From Pseudogemmobacter lacusdianii (lineage in GTDB: Bacteria > Pseudomonadota > Alphaproteobacteria > Rhodobacterales > Rhodobacteraceae): a stretch of 64,000 nt of DNA. The notes under the pieces were generated by a model, which worked only from the letters and a program-made list of their open reading frames with translations, had not been told where the DNA came from and made no database searches. The stretch's first letter is position 1, and every line of letters starts with the position of its first letter. The translations under genes were made by a program, and so were the position numbers. Positions 26,516 to 35,785 of this stretch are shown here, in pieces. The DNA is taken from contig NZ_JAVDBT010000005.1 of NCBI RefSeq assembly GCF_030848395.1, positions 124,001 through 188,000 of the forward strand, read 5' to 3'.

Positions 26516-27568
26516 ATGTATCTTTATAACGCGTGGTACGTCGCGGCTTGGGATCATGAGATCGGGCAGGCGCTGACGCCGGTGCGGATGCTGGATCAGC
26601 CGATCGTGCTTTATCGAACCAGCGCGGGCAAAGTGGCCGCGTTAGAGGATGCTTGCCCGCACCGTAAGCTGCCGCTTTCCAAAGGGCGGCTCTTGGGCGA
26701 TCAGGTGGAATGCGGCTATCACGGGCTGACCTTTGACGCCTCGGGCACCTGCACCCGCGTGCCGGGGGCCGAACGCATCCCGCACCGCGCCTGCGTGCGC
26801 TCTTATCCGGTGGAAGAGCGCTACGGGCTGGTCTGGGTCTGGATGGGCGAGGCGGCTTTGGCGGATCCGGCCAAGATCTTCCATGTCGATCACTGGGAGG
26901 ATCCGACTTGGGGCATCAATCGCGGCGATGCGATGACGCTGAAGTGCAACTACCTGTATATGAGCGATAATCTTTTAGACCCGAGCCATGTCGCTTGGGT
27001 GCATCGCAGCAGCTTTGCCGGGGCCGGCACCGATGAGGTCGCGCTGAACACCGATGTGGGTGAGAAGGGCGTAACGGTTTGGCGCTGGATGATGGACACC
27101 CCGCCCGCGCCCTTCTACGCGCAGTTCCTGAAGTTCCAAGGCAACTGCGACCGCAAGCAGCACTACGAGGTGCATTGGCCCAGCCATGCGATCATCCGCG
27201 CAATTTTCTCTCCGGCGGGGACGGGCGGTGAGGGGCAGCCGCTGCATCGCGACAGTTTCGTGATGGACAGCTACAACTTCATGACCCCGGTTTCGGCCAC
27301 CGAGACGCGGTATTACTGGTTCCAGATGCGCAATTTCGCCCCGAAGGATGCCGAAGTCAGCGCGCGCTTTGCCACCTCGGTGCGCGGCGCCTTCGAAGAA
27401 GACCGCGTGGTGCTGGAAGCCGTGCAAGAGGGCATGGATGCGATGCTCACGCCCAATCTTGATTTGGCGATTGATCTGGGACCGATGCGCTTTCGCGCGC
27501 GTCTGCGCAAGATGATCGAGGCCGAGACAGCGGCCCGCAACGCTCCGGCGGCAACTCTGGTAACGTAG
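26516..27568 (+). CDS. VanA-like Rieske non-heme iron oxygenase, catalytic subunit
   Basis: Aromatic-ring demethylase or hydroxylase of the vanillate demethylase oxygenase type. AGGAGGG precedes the ATG at 26516; 350 residues. The Rieske [2Fe-2S] ligands are C47, H49, C66 and H69 (CPHRKLPLSKG, ECGYHG). The mononuclear iron site is N152-LLD-P-H158-xxxx-H163. The start YNAWYVAAW and RSYPVEERYGLVWVW are VanA-like. No ferredoxin/flavin reductase (VanB-type) gene is in the window next to it, so electrons must come from a reductase encoded elsewhere. The natural substrate is unknown. Confidence 0.88.
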   Translation: MYLYNAWYVAAWDHEIGQALTPVRMLDQPIVLYRTSAGKVAALEDACPHRKLPLSKGRLLGDQVECGYHGLTFDASGTCTRVPGAERIPHRACVRSYPVEERYGLVWVWMGEAALADPAKIFHVDHWEDPTWGINRGDAMTLKCNYLYMSDNLLDPSHVAWVHRSSFAGAGTDEVALNTDVGEKGVTVWRWMMDTPPAPFYAQFLKFQGNCDRKQHYEVHWPSHAIIRAIFSPAGTGGEGQPLHRDSFVMDSYNFMTPVSATETRYYWFQMRNFAPKDAEVSARFATSVRGAFEEDRVVLEAVQEGMDAMLTPNLDLAIDLGPMRFRARLRKMIEAETAARNAPAATLVT

Positions 27569-27645
27569 AGGCCATCGTTGCTAAGCCGGAGGGAAGGGCG
27601 GTTTGGCCATAGGCGGTGATCGAAGCCGCCTGCGGCCGGAACCGC

Positions 27646-28191
27646 TTAGGCGGCAGATTTCCACTGCACGGGCGTGACATAGAGCACGTCATCATCGACA
27701 GAGACCATCACCTCACCGTCTTGGATATTGACCTGCATCTTCATCGAGCGATTGGCCTTTTGGCCCAAAGCGCCGGTGTCTTTCTCGGATAGGTTCACGA
27801 CCGAAAGATTCTGGAACCGGGCCGAGCTGGACTTCATCTTGTCCCACCAAATCTCAGCCGTGCGCCCGCCGTAGCAATAGACCACGACCTTGTCGGACTT
27901 GCTGCAAGACTGCCGCACGACCTTTTCGCTGGGCAGGCCCAAAGCCACCCAAAGCTCCAACTCATTGCTGAGGCTCTTTTGCCAAATGTCGGGCTCATCC
28001 TCGGTCGAGATCCCTTTGGTCATCTCGAGCTGCTCATGGGCGTTGAGCGCAAAGGCCAAGATCCGCACCATCATCCGCTCATCGGTCTCCGAAGGATGTT
28101 TGGCGACCGTCAGCTTGTGGGTCTCGTAATAATGGCGATCCATATCCGAGACGGAGAGTTCGACTTTATAAATCGTGGCGTTTTGCGCCAT
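27646..28191 (-). CDS. yaeQ: YaeQ family protein
   Basis: Conserved protein with a PD-(D/E)XK-nuclease-like fold whose role is not settled. The second ATG (28191) sits eight bases after AAAGGG and is preferred over the ATG at 28197; 181 residues. Family marks: ATIYKVELSVSDMDRHYYE at the start, ERMMVRILAFALNA, and STEDEPDIWQKSL. It stands alone between the Rieske gene (convergent) and the amaB terminator. Nothing links it to the neighbouring catabolic genes. Confidence 0.9.
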   Translation of the reverse strand: MAQNATIYKVELSVSDMDRHYYETHKLTVAKHPSETDERMMVRILAFALNAHEQLEMTKGISTEDEPDIWQKSLSNELELWVALGLPSEKVVRQSCSKSDKVVVYCYGGRTAEIWWDKMKSSSARFQNLSVVNLSEKDTGALGQKANRSMKMQVNIQDGEVMVSVDDDVLYVTPVQWKSAA

Positions 28192-28253
28192 GAGCATGCC
28201 CTTTGCAGCGAGGATCGCTGCCAGTAGCGAGTTTTCCCCTTATTTGAAAGCAA

Positions 28254-28290
28254 AAACCAAAAGGCGCAGCGGGGATGCCGCTGCGCCTTT
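28254..28290 (-). terminator. rho-independent terminator of the amaB-like gene
   Basis: A 13-base perfect stem (AAAGGCGCAGCGG at 28260-28272 with CCGCTGCGCCTTT at 28278-28290) with a 5-base loop. Read leftward it is followed by a T-rich TGGTTTTTG tract, as expected for a leftward terminator behind the aldehyde dehydrogenase. Confidence 0.8.
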
Positions 28291-28315
28291 GTTCCCAGTG
28301 ATAGCCTTCAGGCGA

Positions 28316-29833
28316 TCACTCGATGTCGAAGACCACGCCCTGCGCCAGCGGCAGCTGGGCCGAGTAGTTCACCGTGTTGGTCTGGCGGCGCATGTAACCT
28401 TTCCACGCATCCGAGCCGCTTTCGCGCCCGCCGCCGGTCTCTTTCTCACCGCCGAAAGCCCCGCCAATCTCGGCGCCCGAGGTGCCGATATTAACGTTGG
28501 CAATGCCGCAATCCGAGCCTGCGGCTGAAACAAAGGTCTCTGCCTCGCGCATGTCGAGGGTGAAGATCGACGAGGACAGTCCCGCGCCCACCGCATTGTG
28601 CTGGGCGATGGCATCCGACAAGTCACTGTATTTCATGACATAAAGGATCGGGGCAAAGGTCTCTTCCAACACGGGGCCGGTCTGCTTCGGCATCTCGACC
28701 AAAGCGGGGCGGGCGTAAAAGGCGCTCTCGGCCCCAACTGAGACGCGCTCACCGCCATGCACTTTGCCGCCCGCCGCTTTCGCGGCCTCCAGCGCATTTT
28801 GCATCGCGTCAAAGGCGGCGCGATCGACCAGCGGGCCGACCAGCGCCGCGCTCTCCAGCGGGTTGCCGACCGAGACCGAGCCGTAGGCCTTGATCAGCCG
28901 CGGCACCAAGGCGTCATAGACGCTGTCATGCACGAAAAGCCGGCGCAGAGTGGTGCAGCGCTGGCCTGCGGTGCCCATCGCACCAAAGGCAATCGCGCGC
29001 AAAGCCATGTCGAGATCGGCCGAGGGGCAAACGATGCCCGCATTGTTGCCGCCCAGCTCAAGGATTGAGCGGCCAAAGCGCGCCGCCACTTTCGGCCCGA
29101 CGATGCGGCCCATCCGGGTGGAGCCGGTGGCCGAGATCAGCGGCACATCGGGGCTGGCGACCAGAGCCTCGCCCACATCTGGGCCGCCGATCAGCACTTG
29201 TGCCAGACCCGCGGGCGCATCGCCGAAGCGCTTCATGGCACGCTCTAGGATGGCTTGGCTTGCCAGAGCGGTGAGCGGGGTCTTCTCAGACGGTTTCCAG
29301 ATCACCGCATCGCCGCAAACCAGCGCCAGCGCGGTGTTCCACGACCAGACCGCAACCGGGAAGTTGAAGGCGGAAATCACGCCGACCACACCCAGCGGAT
29401 GCCAGCTTTCCATCATCCGGTGGCCGGGGCGTTCCGACGCGATGGTCAGACCGTAAAGCTGGCGCGAGAGACCGACCGCGAAGTCGCAGATGTCGATCAT
29501 CTCTTGCACTTCGCCAAGGCCCTCGGACGGGATCTTGCCCGCCTCGATCGAGACCAAAGCGCCGAGATCCTCTTTTGAGGCGCGCAGCTCTTCGCCCAAA
29601 AGCCGCACCAACTCACCCCGGCGCGGGGCGGGGACCACGCGCCAAGCCTCAAAGGCGGCTTTGGCGCGGGCGATGGCGGCTTCGGTGCTGGCCTTATCAT
29701 CGGTCTTCAGCTTGGCGATCGCTTCGCCGGTCACCGGGGTGAAGCTGGCAAGGCTGCCGCCGGTATAGGCGCTGGCGGGCACGCCCAGACGGTCAAGCAA
29801 TGCAGCGGCGCGGGCAGCGATGGTCTGGGACAT
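28316..29833 (-). CDS. amaB: L-piperidine-6-carboxylate / aminoadipate-semialdehyde dehydrogenase (ALDH7, AmaB-like)
   Basis: Oxidises piperideine-6-carboxylate (the cyclic form of 2-aminoadipate semialdehyde) to 2-aminoadipate with NAD+. The antiquitin-type stretch HPLGVVGVISAFNFPVAVW separates ALDH7 from other aldehyde dehydrogenases. The general base is E259 in LELGGNNAG and the nucleophile C293 in TAGQRCTT. GAGGAA lies at the right distance for the ATG at 29833 (505 residues). A regulator and an AmaA-like oxidase gene lie just upstream, which supports pipecolate catabolism. Confidence 0.88.
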   Translation of the reverse strand: MSQTIAARAAALLDRLGVPASAYTGGSLASFTPVTGEAIAKLKTDDKASTEAAIARAKAAFEAWRVVPAPRRGELVRLLGEELRASKEDLGALVSIEAGKIPSEGLGEVQEMIDICDFAVGLSRQLYGLTIASERPGHRMMESWHPLGVVGVISAFNFPVAVWSWNTALALVCGDAVIWKPSEKTPLTALASQAILERAMKRFGDAPAGLAQVLIGGPDVGEALVASPDVPLISATGSTRMGRIVGPKVAARFGRSILELGGNNAGIVCPSADLDMALRAIAFGAMGTAGQRCTTLRRLFVHDSVYDALVPRLIKAYGSVSVGNPLESAALVGPLVDRAAFDAMQNALEAAKAAGGKVHGGERVSVGAESAFYARPALVEMPKQTGPVLEETFAPILYVMKYSDLSDAIAQHNAVGAGLSSSIFTLDMREAETFVSAAGSDCGIANVNIGTSGAEIGGAFGGEKETGGGRESGSDAWKGYMRRQTNTVNYSAQLPLAQGVVFDIE

Positions 29834-29993
29834 ATCCATTTCCTCGGGCAAAGCCCCCCGGACGAGGCTGCTCGTGGGGGCATCGTGGCGATTGATTTCC
29901 CAAGTGATAGCATGCGGATCGGAAAGCGGCTGTCGATCATTCCGTCTAACCTCATGCCAAACGGGAATGAGGCGGGATGTCTTTGCAGTCCAG

Positions 29994-30911
29994 TTAGAAG
30001 CCGCGCCCGAGCTTTTCTCGGGTCATCTCAGCCACCAGCCAATCGCGGAAGGCAGCCAAAAGCGGGTGGTCGCCTTTCTCGATCGGCCAGCACAGATGGT
30101 AAGCGCCGGCGCTTTCCATCGGCAGGGGGAGGGCGGGCACGATCCGCCCGTCGCGCAACTCTTCAGTGAACAGAAATTCCGGCAAAAGTGCCACGCCAAG
30201 ACCCGCGGCTGCGGCCTCATATAAGGTGCTGAATTGGTCGAACAGCATGCCGTGTACGCGGCTGTCATCGACGCCCTGCTGTTCGAGCCAGCGCTCCCAT
30301 GCATCGGGTCGGGTGGTCAGGTGCAACAGCGGCGCGCGGCGCACATCGGCGGGGGCGGCAAAGCCGTAGCTTTGCGCCAATTCCGGCGCGCAGACCGGGA
30401 TCATCACCTCACCCCGCAGGCGCAGCATTTGCACGCCCGTCCAAGGCTCATCGCCAAAATGGATAGCTGCATCAATGACATCCTCGCGGAAGTCAAAGCG
30501 CGTGAGGCGGCTCAGCACATTGATCATCACCTCGGGATGCGCCTCGGTAAAGCGGTGCAGGCGCCGCGTCAGCCAGCGCGCGCCAAAGGTGGGCGGGACC
30601 GAAATCGTCAACGTGCCGCCGCTAGGATTGGCCAAAAGGTTCAATGAGGCGCTGGAGATTTTGCCCAAAGCCTCACGGATTTCCCGCGCATAGACCTGAC
30701 CGCCAAAGGTCAGCTGGATCTTCTGCTTGGCGCGGATGAACAGTTCCAACCCCAGCTGGTCCTCCAGCGCCTTGATCTGCCGCGACACCGCCGATTGCGT
30801 CAGCGAAAGCTCTGCCGCGGCTTCGGTGATCGACCCGGTGCGGGCGGCCGCTTCAAAGGCCGCCAGAAGCGAGACCGAGGGTAAAAAGCGTCTGGGCGTG
30901 CGGATCGACAT
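29994..30911 (-). CDS. LysR-family regulator (GcvA-like) of the pipecolate genes
   Basis: The ATG at 30911 gives 305 residues; the frame stays open upstream into the antisense of the oxidase gene and is not coding there. The winged HTH is SITEAAAELSLTQSAVSRQIKALED, followed by the effector domain (FGARWLTRRLHRFTEAHPEV, DAAIHFGD). It is divergent from the amine oxidase operon and upstream of amaB in the same direction, so it probably controls both. A CCTCAT/ATGAGG inverted repeat at 29950-29972 lies between it and amaB and may be an operator. Confidence 0.9.
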   Translation of the reverse strand: MSIRTPRRFLPSVSLLAAFEAAARTGSITEAAAELSLTQSAVSRQIKALEDQLGLELFIRAKQKIQLTFGGQVYAREIREALGKISSASLNLLANPSGGTLTISVPPTFGARWLTRRLHRFTEAHPEVMINVLSRLTRFDFREDVIDAAIHFGDEPWTGVQMLRLRGEVMIPVCAPELAQSYGFAAPADVRRAPLLHLTTRPDAWERWLEQQGVDDSRVHGMLFDQFSTLYEAAAAGLGVALLPEFLFTEELRDGRIVPALPLPMESAGAYHLCWPIEKGDHPLLAAFRDWLVAEMTREKLGRGF

Positions 30912-31031
30912 GACGTACCGGCATGAAGTTATGACAAAGCCTTGGTATCTTACCGCGCGACAAGCGTTAAAAAAAGCCAAGATAAGGGCGGGGGGGCAGC
31001 CTGTCCGTGACTGGAACTTGGGGGCCAAGAC

Positions 31032-32315
31032 ATGCTGAACAATCCGCGCTCTCATGGTCTGTGGGAGGCCAGCGCGCCCCAAGCGCCGGCCACCAAGCCC
31101 CTTCAGGGCGAGGCGCGAGCCGAAGTGGCGATCATCGGCGCGGGCTACACCGGCCTTTCCACCGCTTTGCATCTGGCCGAGCGCGGCATTTCGGCACTGG
31201 TGGTTGAGGCGGCCGAGATCGGCTTTGGTGGCGCGGGGCGCAATGTCGGTTTGGTGAATGCCGGCATGTGGGTGATGCCCGAGGATCTCATCAAGACGCT
31301 GGGCGAGGATTACGGCAATCGCTTGCTGGATTTCCTTGGCGCTGGGCCCGGTTACGTCTGGGAGATGGTGCAAAAGCACCAGATCGCATGTGAGGCCAAT
31401 CCGGTCGGCACTTTGCATGCTGGCGTTGGCCCCGAAGGCTATTCTGAGCTGCAAGAGCGCGCCCGGCAATGGCAGGCGCGCGGCGCCCCGGTGGAGCTTT
31501 TGGACCGGGAGGCGGCGGCGCAAGCCTTTGGCTCCAAAGCCTATTCCGGTGCTTTGCTGGACCGGCGGGCGGGCACGATCCAGCCCTTGGCCTATGCGCG
31601 CGGCTTGGCCCATGCGGCGGTCAAAGCGGGGGCGGTGATCCACACCAGCTCTCCCGTCACGGGGATTGAGCGGGACGGGCAGGGCTGGCGGGTGCAGACG
31701 CCGCAAGGCACGGTGCGCGCGGGCCGTGTGGTCGTCGCGACCGACGCCTACACCAAGCTGGTGATGCAAGATATTGCCCGCCAGCAGGTCACTTTGCCCT
31801 ATTTCAACATGGCGACCCAGTCTTTGCCGGCGGATGTGGTGCAAAGCATCCTGCCCGGTCGGCAGGGCGTTTGGGACACCAAAGAGGTGCTCTCATCCTT
31901 CCGTTTCGACGCGGCGAACCGGCTGGTCTTCGGCTCGGTCGGGGCTTTGCGCAACACCGGTGTGGCGATCCACCGCGCTTGGGCCAAGCGGGCCTTGCGC
32001 AAGATCTATCCGCAGATCGGCGATTTTCGCTTTGAACATGAATGGTTTGGCGCGATCGGCATGACCTCGGACAATCTGCCGCGCTTCCACCGGCTGGACG
32101 AGGGCATCTTCGCCTTCTGCGGCTATAACGGCCGCGGCATCGCGCCGGGCACGGTTTTTGGCCGCGAAATGGCCCGCTTCCTGGCGGGCGAAACCCGGGC
32201 CGAGGCGCTGCCTTTGCCGCTCTCTGTGCCCAATCCAACCGCATGGCGGGGCCTGCGCTCGGCCTTTTATGAGGCGGGCGCGCAGCTTGTGCATTTGACC
32301 GAGGCGCGGCTTTAA
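31032..32315 (+). CDS. FAD-dependent amine/amino-acid oxidase, L-pipecolate oxidase (AmaA)-like
   Basis: D-amino-acid-oxidase-fold flavoenzyme of 427 residues. The FAD-binding fingerprint GAGYTGLSTALHLAERG is at about 36-52, with the C-terminal FAD contact near FCGYNGRGIAPGTVFG. AmaA oxidises L-pipecolate to piperideine-6-carboxylate, the substrate of AmaB, whose gene lies next door beyond the shared regulator; this pairing is the main reason for the call. Many relatives act on other secondary amines, so the substrate is inferred. It opens the rightward operon that includes the aminotransferase and E1 genes. Confidence 0.72.
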   Translation: MLNNPRSHGLWEASAPQAPATKPLQGEARAEVAIIGAGYTGLSTALHLAERGISALVVEAAEIGFGGAGRNVGLVNAGMWVMPEDLIKTLGEDYGNRLLDFLGAGPGYVWEMVQKHQIACEANPVGTLHAGVGPEGYSELQERARQWQARGAPVELLDREAAAQAFGSKAYSGALLDRRAGTIQPLAYARGLAHAAVKAGAVIHTSSPVTGIERDGQGWRVQTPQGTVRAGRVVVATDAYTKLVMQDIARQQVTLPYFNMATQSLPADVVQSILPGRQGVWDTKEVLSSFRFDAANRLVFGSVGALRNTGVAIHRAWAKRALRKIYPQIGDFRFEHEWFGAIGMTSDNLPRFHRLDEGIFAFCGYNGRGIAPGTVFGREMARFLAGETRAEALPLPLSVPNPTAWRGLRSAFYEAGAQLVHLTEARL

Positions 32316-32348
32316 GCCGCTTGGCTTAGGCCTGAAAGGATCCAGAAA

Positions 32349-33530
32349 ATGACCCGTTTCACCCGCGCCACACGGATTTCGGCGATTGAGATCTCTGAGA
32401 TTATGCAGCTGACCGAGAAGGCCGCTGGCCTGAAGGTTGCAGGCCGCGATGTGGTGGCGCTGACCACCGGCGAGCCCGATTTTCCCACGCCAGATCATGT
32501 GGTTGAGGCGGCGCATCAGGCGGCTTTGGCGGGCAAGACGAAATACCCCGCCACCCTTGGCACGGCTGAGTTGCGGGCCGCGATTGCCGCAGCGAATGGC
32601 GTCACGGCGGCTGAGGTGATTGTGACCACGGGCGCCAAACAGGTTTTGGCCAATGCCATGCTCGCCAGCCTTGATCCGGGGCATGAGGTGATCATGCCCG
32701 CGCCCTTTTGGACCAGCTATGCCGACATCGTTTTGATGGCGGGCGGCACGCCGGTGATCCTGCCTTGCGGCGCGGATCTGGGCTTCAAGCTTAGCCCAGA
32801 AGCGCTTGAGGCCGCGATCACTCCGCAGACCCGGTGGTTGATGCTGAACTCCCCTTCAAACCCCTCGGGTGCAATCTATTCTGCGGCTGAGATCAAGGGC
32901 TTGGCCGAGGTCTTGGCGCGGCATCCACAGGTCTGGGTCCTCTCGGATGAGATCTATGAGCATCTGAGCTATGTGCCGTTTGTCCCTTTCACTATGGCCG
33001 CGCCCGCGCTGAAGGACCGCACCTTGGTGGTGAATGGTGTGTCAAAATCCTATGCGATGACCGGCTGGCGAATTGGTTGGGGCGTTGGACCGGCGGAGTT
33101 GATCAAGGCGATGGGGGCGGTGCAGGGGCAGATCACCTCGGGCGCATGCTCCATCGCGCAGGCGGCGGCTTTGGCGGCTTTGACCGGCGATCAAGCGCTT
33201 TTGGACGAGCGCCGCGCGGTGATGCTGGCGCGGCGCGACCGGATGGTTGCGGGGCTGAACGCCATGCCCGGCGTCACCTGTCCGGTGCCGGATGGCGCGT
33301 TCTACGTTTTCCCAGACCTCAGCGAAGCGATTGAAAAGGGCGGTTTTGCCTCGGATGCCGAGCTTTGTGCTTGGCTCTTAGATGAGGCGGGCGTGGCTAT
33401 TGTGCCGGGTCGCGCTTTCGGCCTTCCCGGCCATGCGCGGATCTCCTTTGCCTATGCCGAGACAGATCTGATTAAAGGGCTTCGGCGGATGCATGCGGCC
33501 CTAGAGACCCGACTGGCCGTTACTCTCTAA
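32349..33530 (+). CDS. class I pyridoxal-phosphate aminotransferase (aspartate aminotransferase-like)
   Basis: Fold-type I transaminase of 393 residues. The PLP lysine is K233 in NGVSKSYAMTGWRIGW; supporting residues are N-P in NSPSNPSG, D200 and Y203 in LSDEIYEH, and a C-terminal substrate Arg in HARISFAYA. AAAGGA precedes the ATG. Between the pipecolate oxidase-like and E1 genes it would fit conversion of 2-aminoadipate to 2-oxoadipate. By sequence alone it could equally act on aspartate, aromatic or prephenate substrates. Confidence 0.86.
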   Translation: MTRFTRATRISAIEISEIMQLTEKAAGLKVAGRDVVALTTGEPDFPTPDHVVEAAHQAALAGKTKYPATLGTAELRAAIAAANGVTAAEVIVTTGAKQVLANAMLASLDPGHEVIMPAPFWTSYADIVLMAGGTPVILPCGADLGFKLSPEALEAAITPQTRWLMLNSPSNPSGAIYSAAEIKGLAEVLARHPQVWVLSDEIYEHLSYVPFVPFTMAAPALKDRTLVVNGVSKSYAMTGWRIGWGVGPAELIKAMGAVQGQITSGACSIAQAAALAALTGDQALLDERRAVMLARRDRMVAGLNAMPGVTCPVPDGAFYVFPDLSEAIEKGGFASDAELCAWLLDEAGVAIVPGRAFGLPGHARISFAYAETDLIKGLRRMHAALETRLAVTL

Positions 33531-33595
33531 CTTAGCCAAAACAAAGCTTTACCCTTATGGCTCAAAGGATCTGAGCCGGTTGAGAAGGACCCCTT

Positions 33596-35785
33596 ATGGG
33601 ACGCTCTGTCATCGTTCACGAGAACTTCCTGCGGCGCGTGGCGGCGGGCGATCTGCCGCAAGGCCGGGCTCCTTCCGGCCCATTAAGCGCCACGGAAGCG
33701 GTGGCGCTCTACCGCTCGGCCTGTCTTTCGCGGCACTTGGACCGCACCAGCCGGGCGATGCAGGCGGCGGGGACGGGGTTCTACACCATCGGCTCGTCGG
33801 GGCATGAGGGGCTGGCGGCGGTGGCGGCGGCATTGCGCCCGACCGATATCGCATTCCTCCACTACCGCGATGCCGCCTTCCAGATCCACCGCGCCAGCCA
33901 AGTGCCGGGGCAAACGATCCTGTGGGATATGCTCTTGTCCTTCGCCTCCTCGTCGGAGGATCCCATCTCGGGCGGGCGGCATAAGGTCTTGGGATCAAAG
34001 GCGCTTTGCATCCCGCCGCAAACCTCGACCATCGCCAGCCATCTGCCGAAAGCCGTGGGGGCCGCCTATGCGATTGGCTCGGCCCGCCGCCACCGTCCGG
34101 AACATGCGATCCTGCCCGATGACGGCATTGCCTATTGCAGCTTCGGCGATGCCTCGGCCAACCATTCCACCGCGCAAGGTGCCTTCAACGCCGCGCAATG
34201 GACCTCTTATCAATCGGTGCCTCTGCCGCTCCTATTCTGCTGCGAAGACAACGGCATCGGTATCTCCACCAAGACGCCGCAAGGCTGGATCGGGGCGACC
34301 TTCTCGAACCGTCCGGGGATGAAATATTTCACCTGCGACGGGCTTGATCTTTACGACACCTATGCGACCGCGCTTGAAGCCGCCGACTACGTCCGCACCC
34401 GCCGCAAACCCGCCTTCCTGCATGTCCGCACCATCCGGCTTTACGGCCATGCCGGGGCCGATATGCCCACGACCTACCTGCCGAAAGCCGAGGTTGAGGC
34501 CGAGGAAGCCCAAGATCCGTTGCTGCATGCGGTGCGTTTGATGGCCGAAGCGGACGTCATGCAACCCGATCAGGCGTTACAGATTTACCAAGACACCGCC
34601 GAGCGCGTAACCCGCGCCGCGGCCGAGGCCGTGACCCGGCCACGGCTGAAAGATGCCGCCGGCGTCATGGCCAGCATCGTGCCGCCCAAGCGCGAGTGTC
34701 GCCCCAGCAATGGCGCATCGTCCGAGGCGCGCACGGCGGCTTTCGGTAGTGATATCAAGCAGATGGCTGAGCCGCAGATCATGTCGAAACTGATCAACTG
34801 GGCGCTCACCGATCTGATGCTCGACCATCCCGAAGTGGTGATGATGGGCGAGGATGTCGGCCGCAAAGGCGGGGTTTATGGCGTCACCCAAAAGCTGCAA
34901 CAGCGCTTTGGCCCGGACCGGATGATCGACACGCTCCTTGATGAGCAGTCGATCCTTGGCCTTGCGATCGGCATGGCGCAGAACGGTTTTGTGCCAATGC
35001 CCGAGATTCAGTTCCTGGCTTATTTGCACAATGCCGAGGACCAGCTGCGCGGTGAGGCGGCGACTTTGTCGTTCTTTTCCAACGGCCAATACACCAACCC
35101 GATGGTGCTGCGGATCGCGGGCCTGGGCTACCAAAAGGGCTTCGGTGGGCATTTCCACAATGACAACTCGGTCGCGGTTTTGCGCGATATTCCGGGGCTG
35201 ATCTTGGCCTGTCCGTCCAACGGGGCCGATGCCGCGCGGATGCTGCGCGAATGCGTGCGGCTGGCGCGGGAAGAGCAGCGGGTGGTCGTTTTTCTTGAGC
35301 CGATTGCGCTTTATCCGATGCGCGATCTGCATGCCGATAAGGACGGCGCTTGGATGCAGCACTACCCCGACCGCTCGGAAAGCATCGCTTATGGCGAGGT
35401 CGGCGTGGCGGGCGAGGGCGCGGATCTGGCGATCGTCACCTTCGGCAATGGCACCTATCTGGCGAACAAGGCTTTGCCCGCGATCACGGCGGCGGGTGTG
35501 AAGGCGCGGATCGTGGATACGCGCTGGCTTTCCCCTTTGCCGAAAGAGGCGCTGACGGCGGCAGTGGCGGGCTGCAAGAACATTCTGATTGTGGATGAAA
35601 CCCGCCACACCGGCGGTCTGGCCGAGGCGTTTATGGCGCATTTCCATGAGGTTAGCGATGCCAAGCTGGCGCGATTGACTGCCGAGGACAGCTTCATCGC
35701 CACCGGCCCCGCCTATGCGGTGACGATGCCCTCGGCCGAGAGCATCACGCAGGCCGCATTGGCCTTGGTGGGGGGCAAAGCATGA
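33596..35785 (+). CDS. 2-oxo acid dehydrogenase E1, fused alpha and beta subunits
   Basis: Thiamin-diphosphate enzyme that decarboxylates a 2-oxo acid. One 729-residue chain joins an alpha domain (about 1-345; TPP/magnesium site FGDASANHS with CEDNGIGIS, G184/D185 and N219) to a beta domain (about 390-729; VVMMGEDVG, LLDEQSILGLAIGMA, the GFGGHFHNDNS region) through a linker rich in Arg, Ser and Glu. GAGAAGGA precedes the ATG at 33596. No E2 or E3 gene is in the window. The stop overlaps the following acyltransferase gene as ATGA. 2-Oxoadipate is a possible substrate from context; branched-chain 2-oxo acids are the alternative. Confidence 0.85.
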   Translation: MGRSVIVHENFLRRVAAGDLPQGRAPSGPLSATEAVALYRSACLSRHLDRTSRAMQAAGTGFYTIGSSGHEGLAAVAAALRPTDIAFLHYRDAAFQIHRASQVPGQTILWDMLLSFASSSEDPISGGRHKVLGSKALCIPPQTSTIASHLPKAVGAAYAIGSARRHRPEHAILPDDGIAYCSFGDASANHSTAQGAFNAAQWTSYQSVPLPLLFCCEDNGIGISTKTPQGWIGATFSNRPGMKYFTCDGLDLYDTYATALEAADYVRTRRKPAFLHVRTIRLYGHAGADMPTTYLPKAEVEAEEAQDPLLHAVRLMAEADVMQPDQALQIYQDTAERVTRAAAEAVTRPRLKDAAGVMASIVPPKRECRPSNGASSEARTAAFGSDIKQMAEPQIMSKLINWALTDLMLDHPEVVMMGEDVGRKGGVYGVTQKLQQRFGPDRMIDTLLDEQSILGLAIGMAQNGFVPMPEIQFLAYLHNAEDQLRGEAATLSFFSNGQYTNPMVLRIAGLGYQKGFGGHFHNDNSVAVLRDIPGLILACPSNGADAARMLRECVRLAREEQRVVVFLEPIALYPMRDLHADKDGAWMQHYPDRSESIAYGEVGVAGEGADLAIVTFGNGTYLANKALPAITAAGVKARIVDTRWLSPLPKEALTAAVAGCKNILIVDETRHTGGLAEAFMAHFHEVSDAKLARLTAEDSFIATGPAYAVTMPSAESITQAALALVGGKA

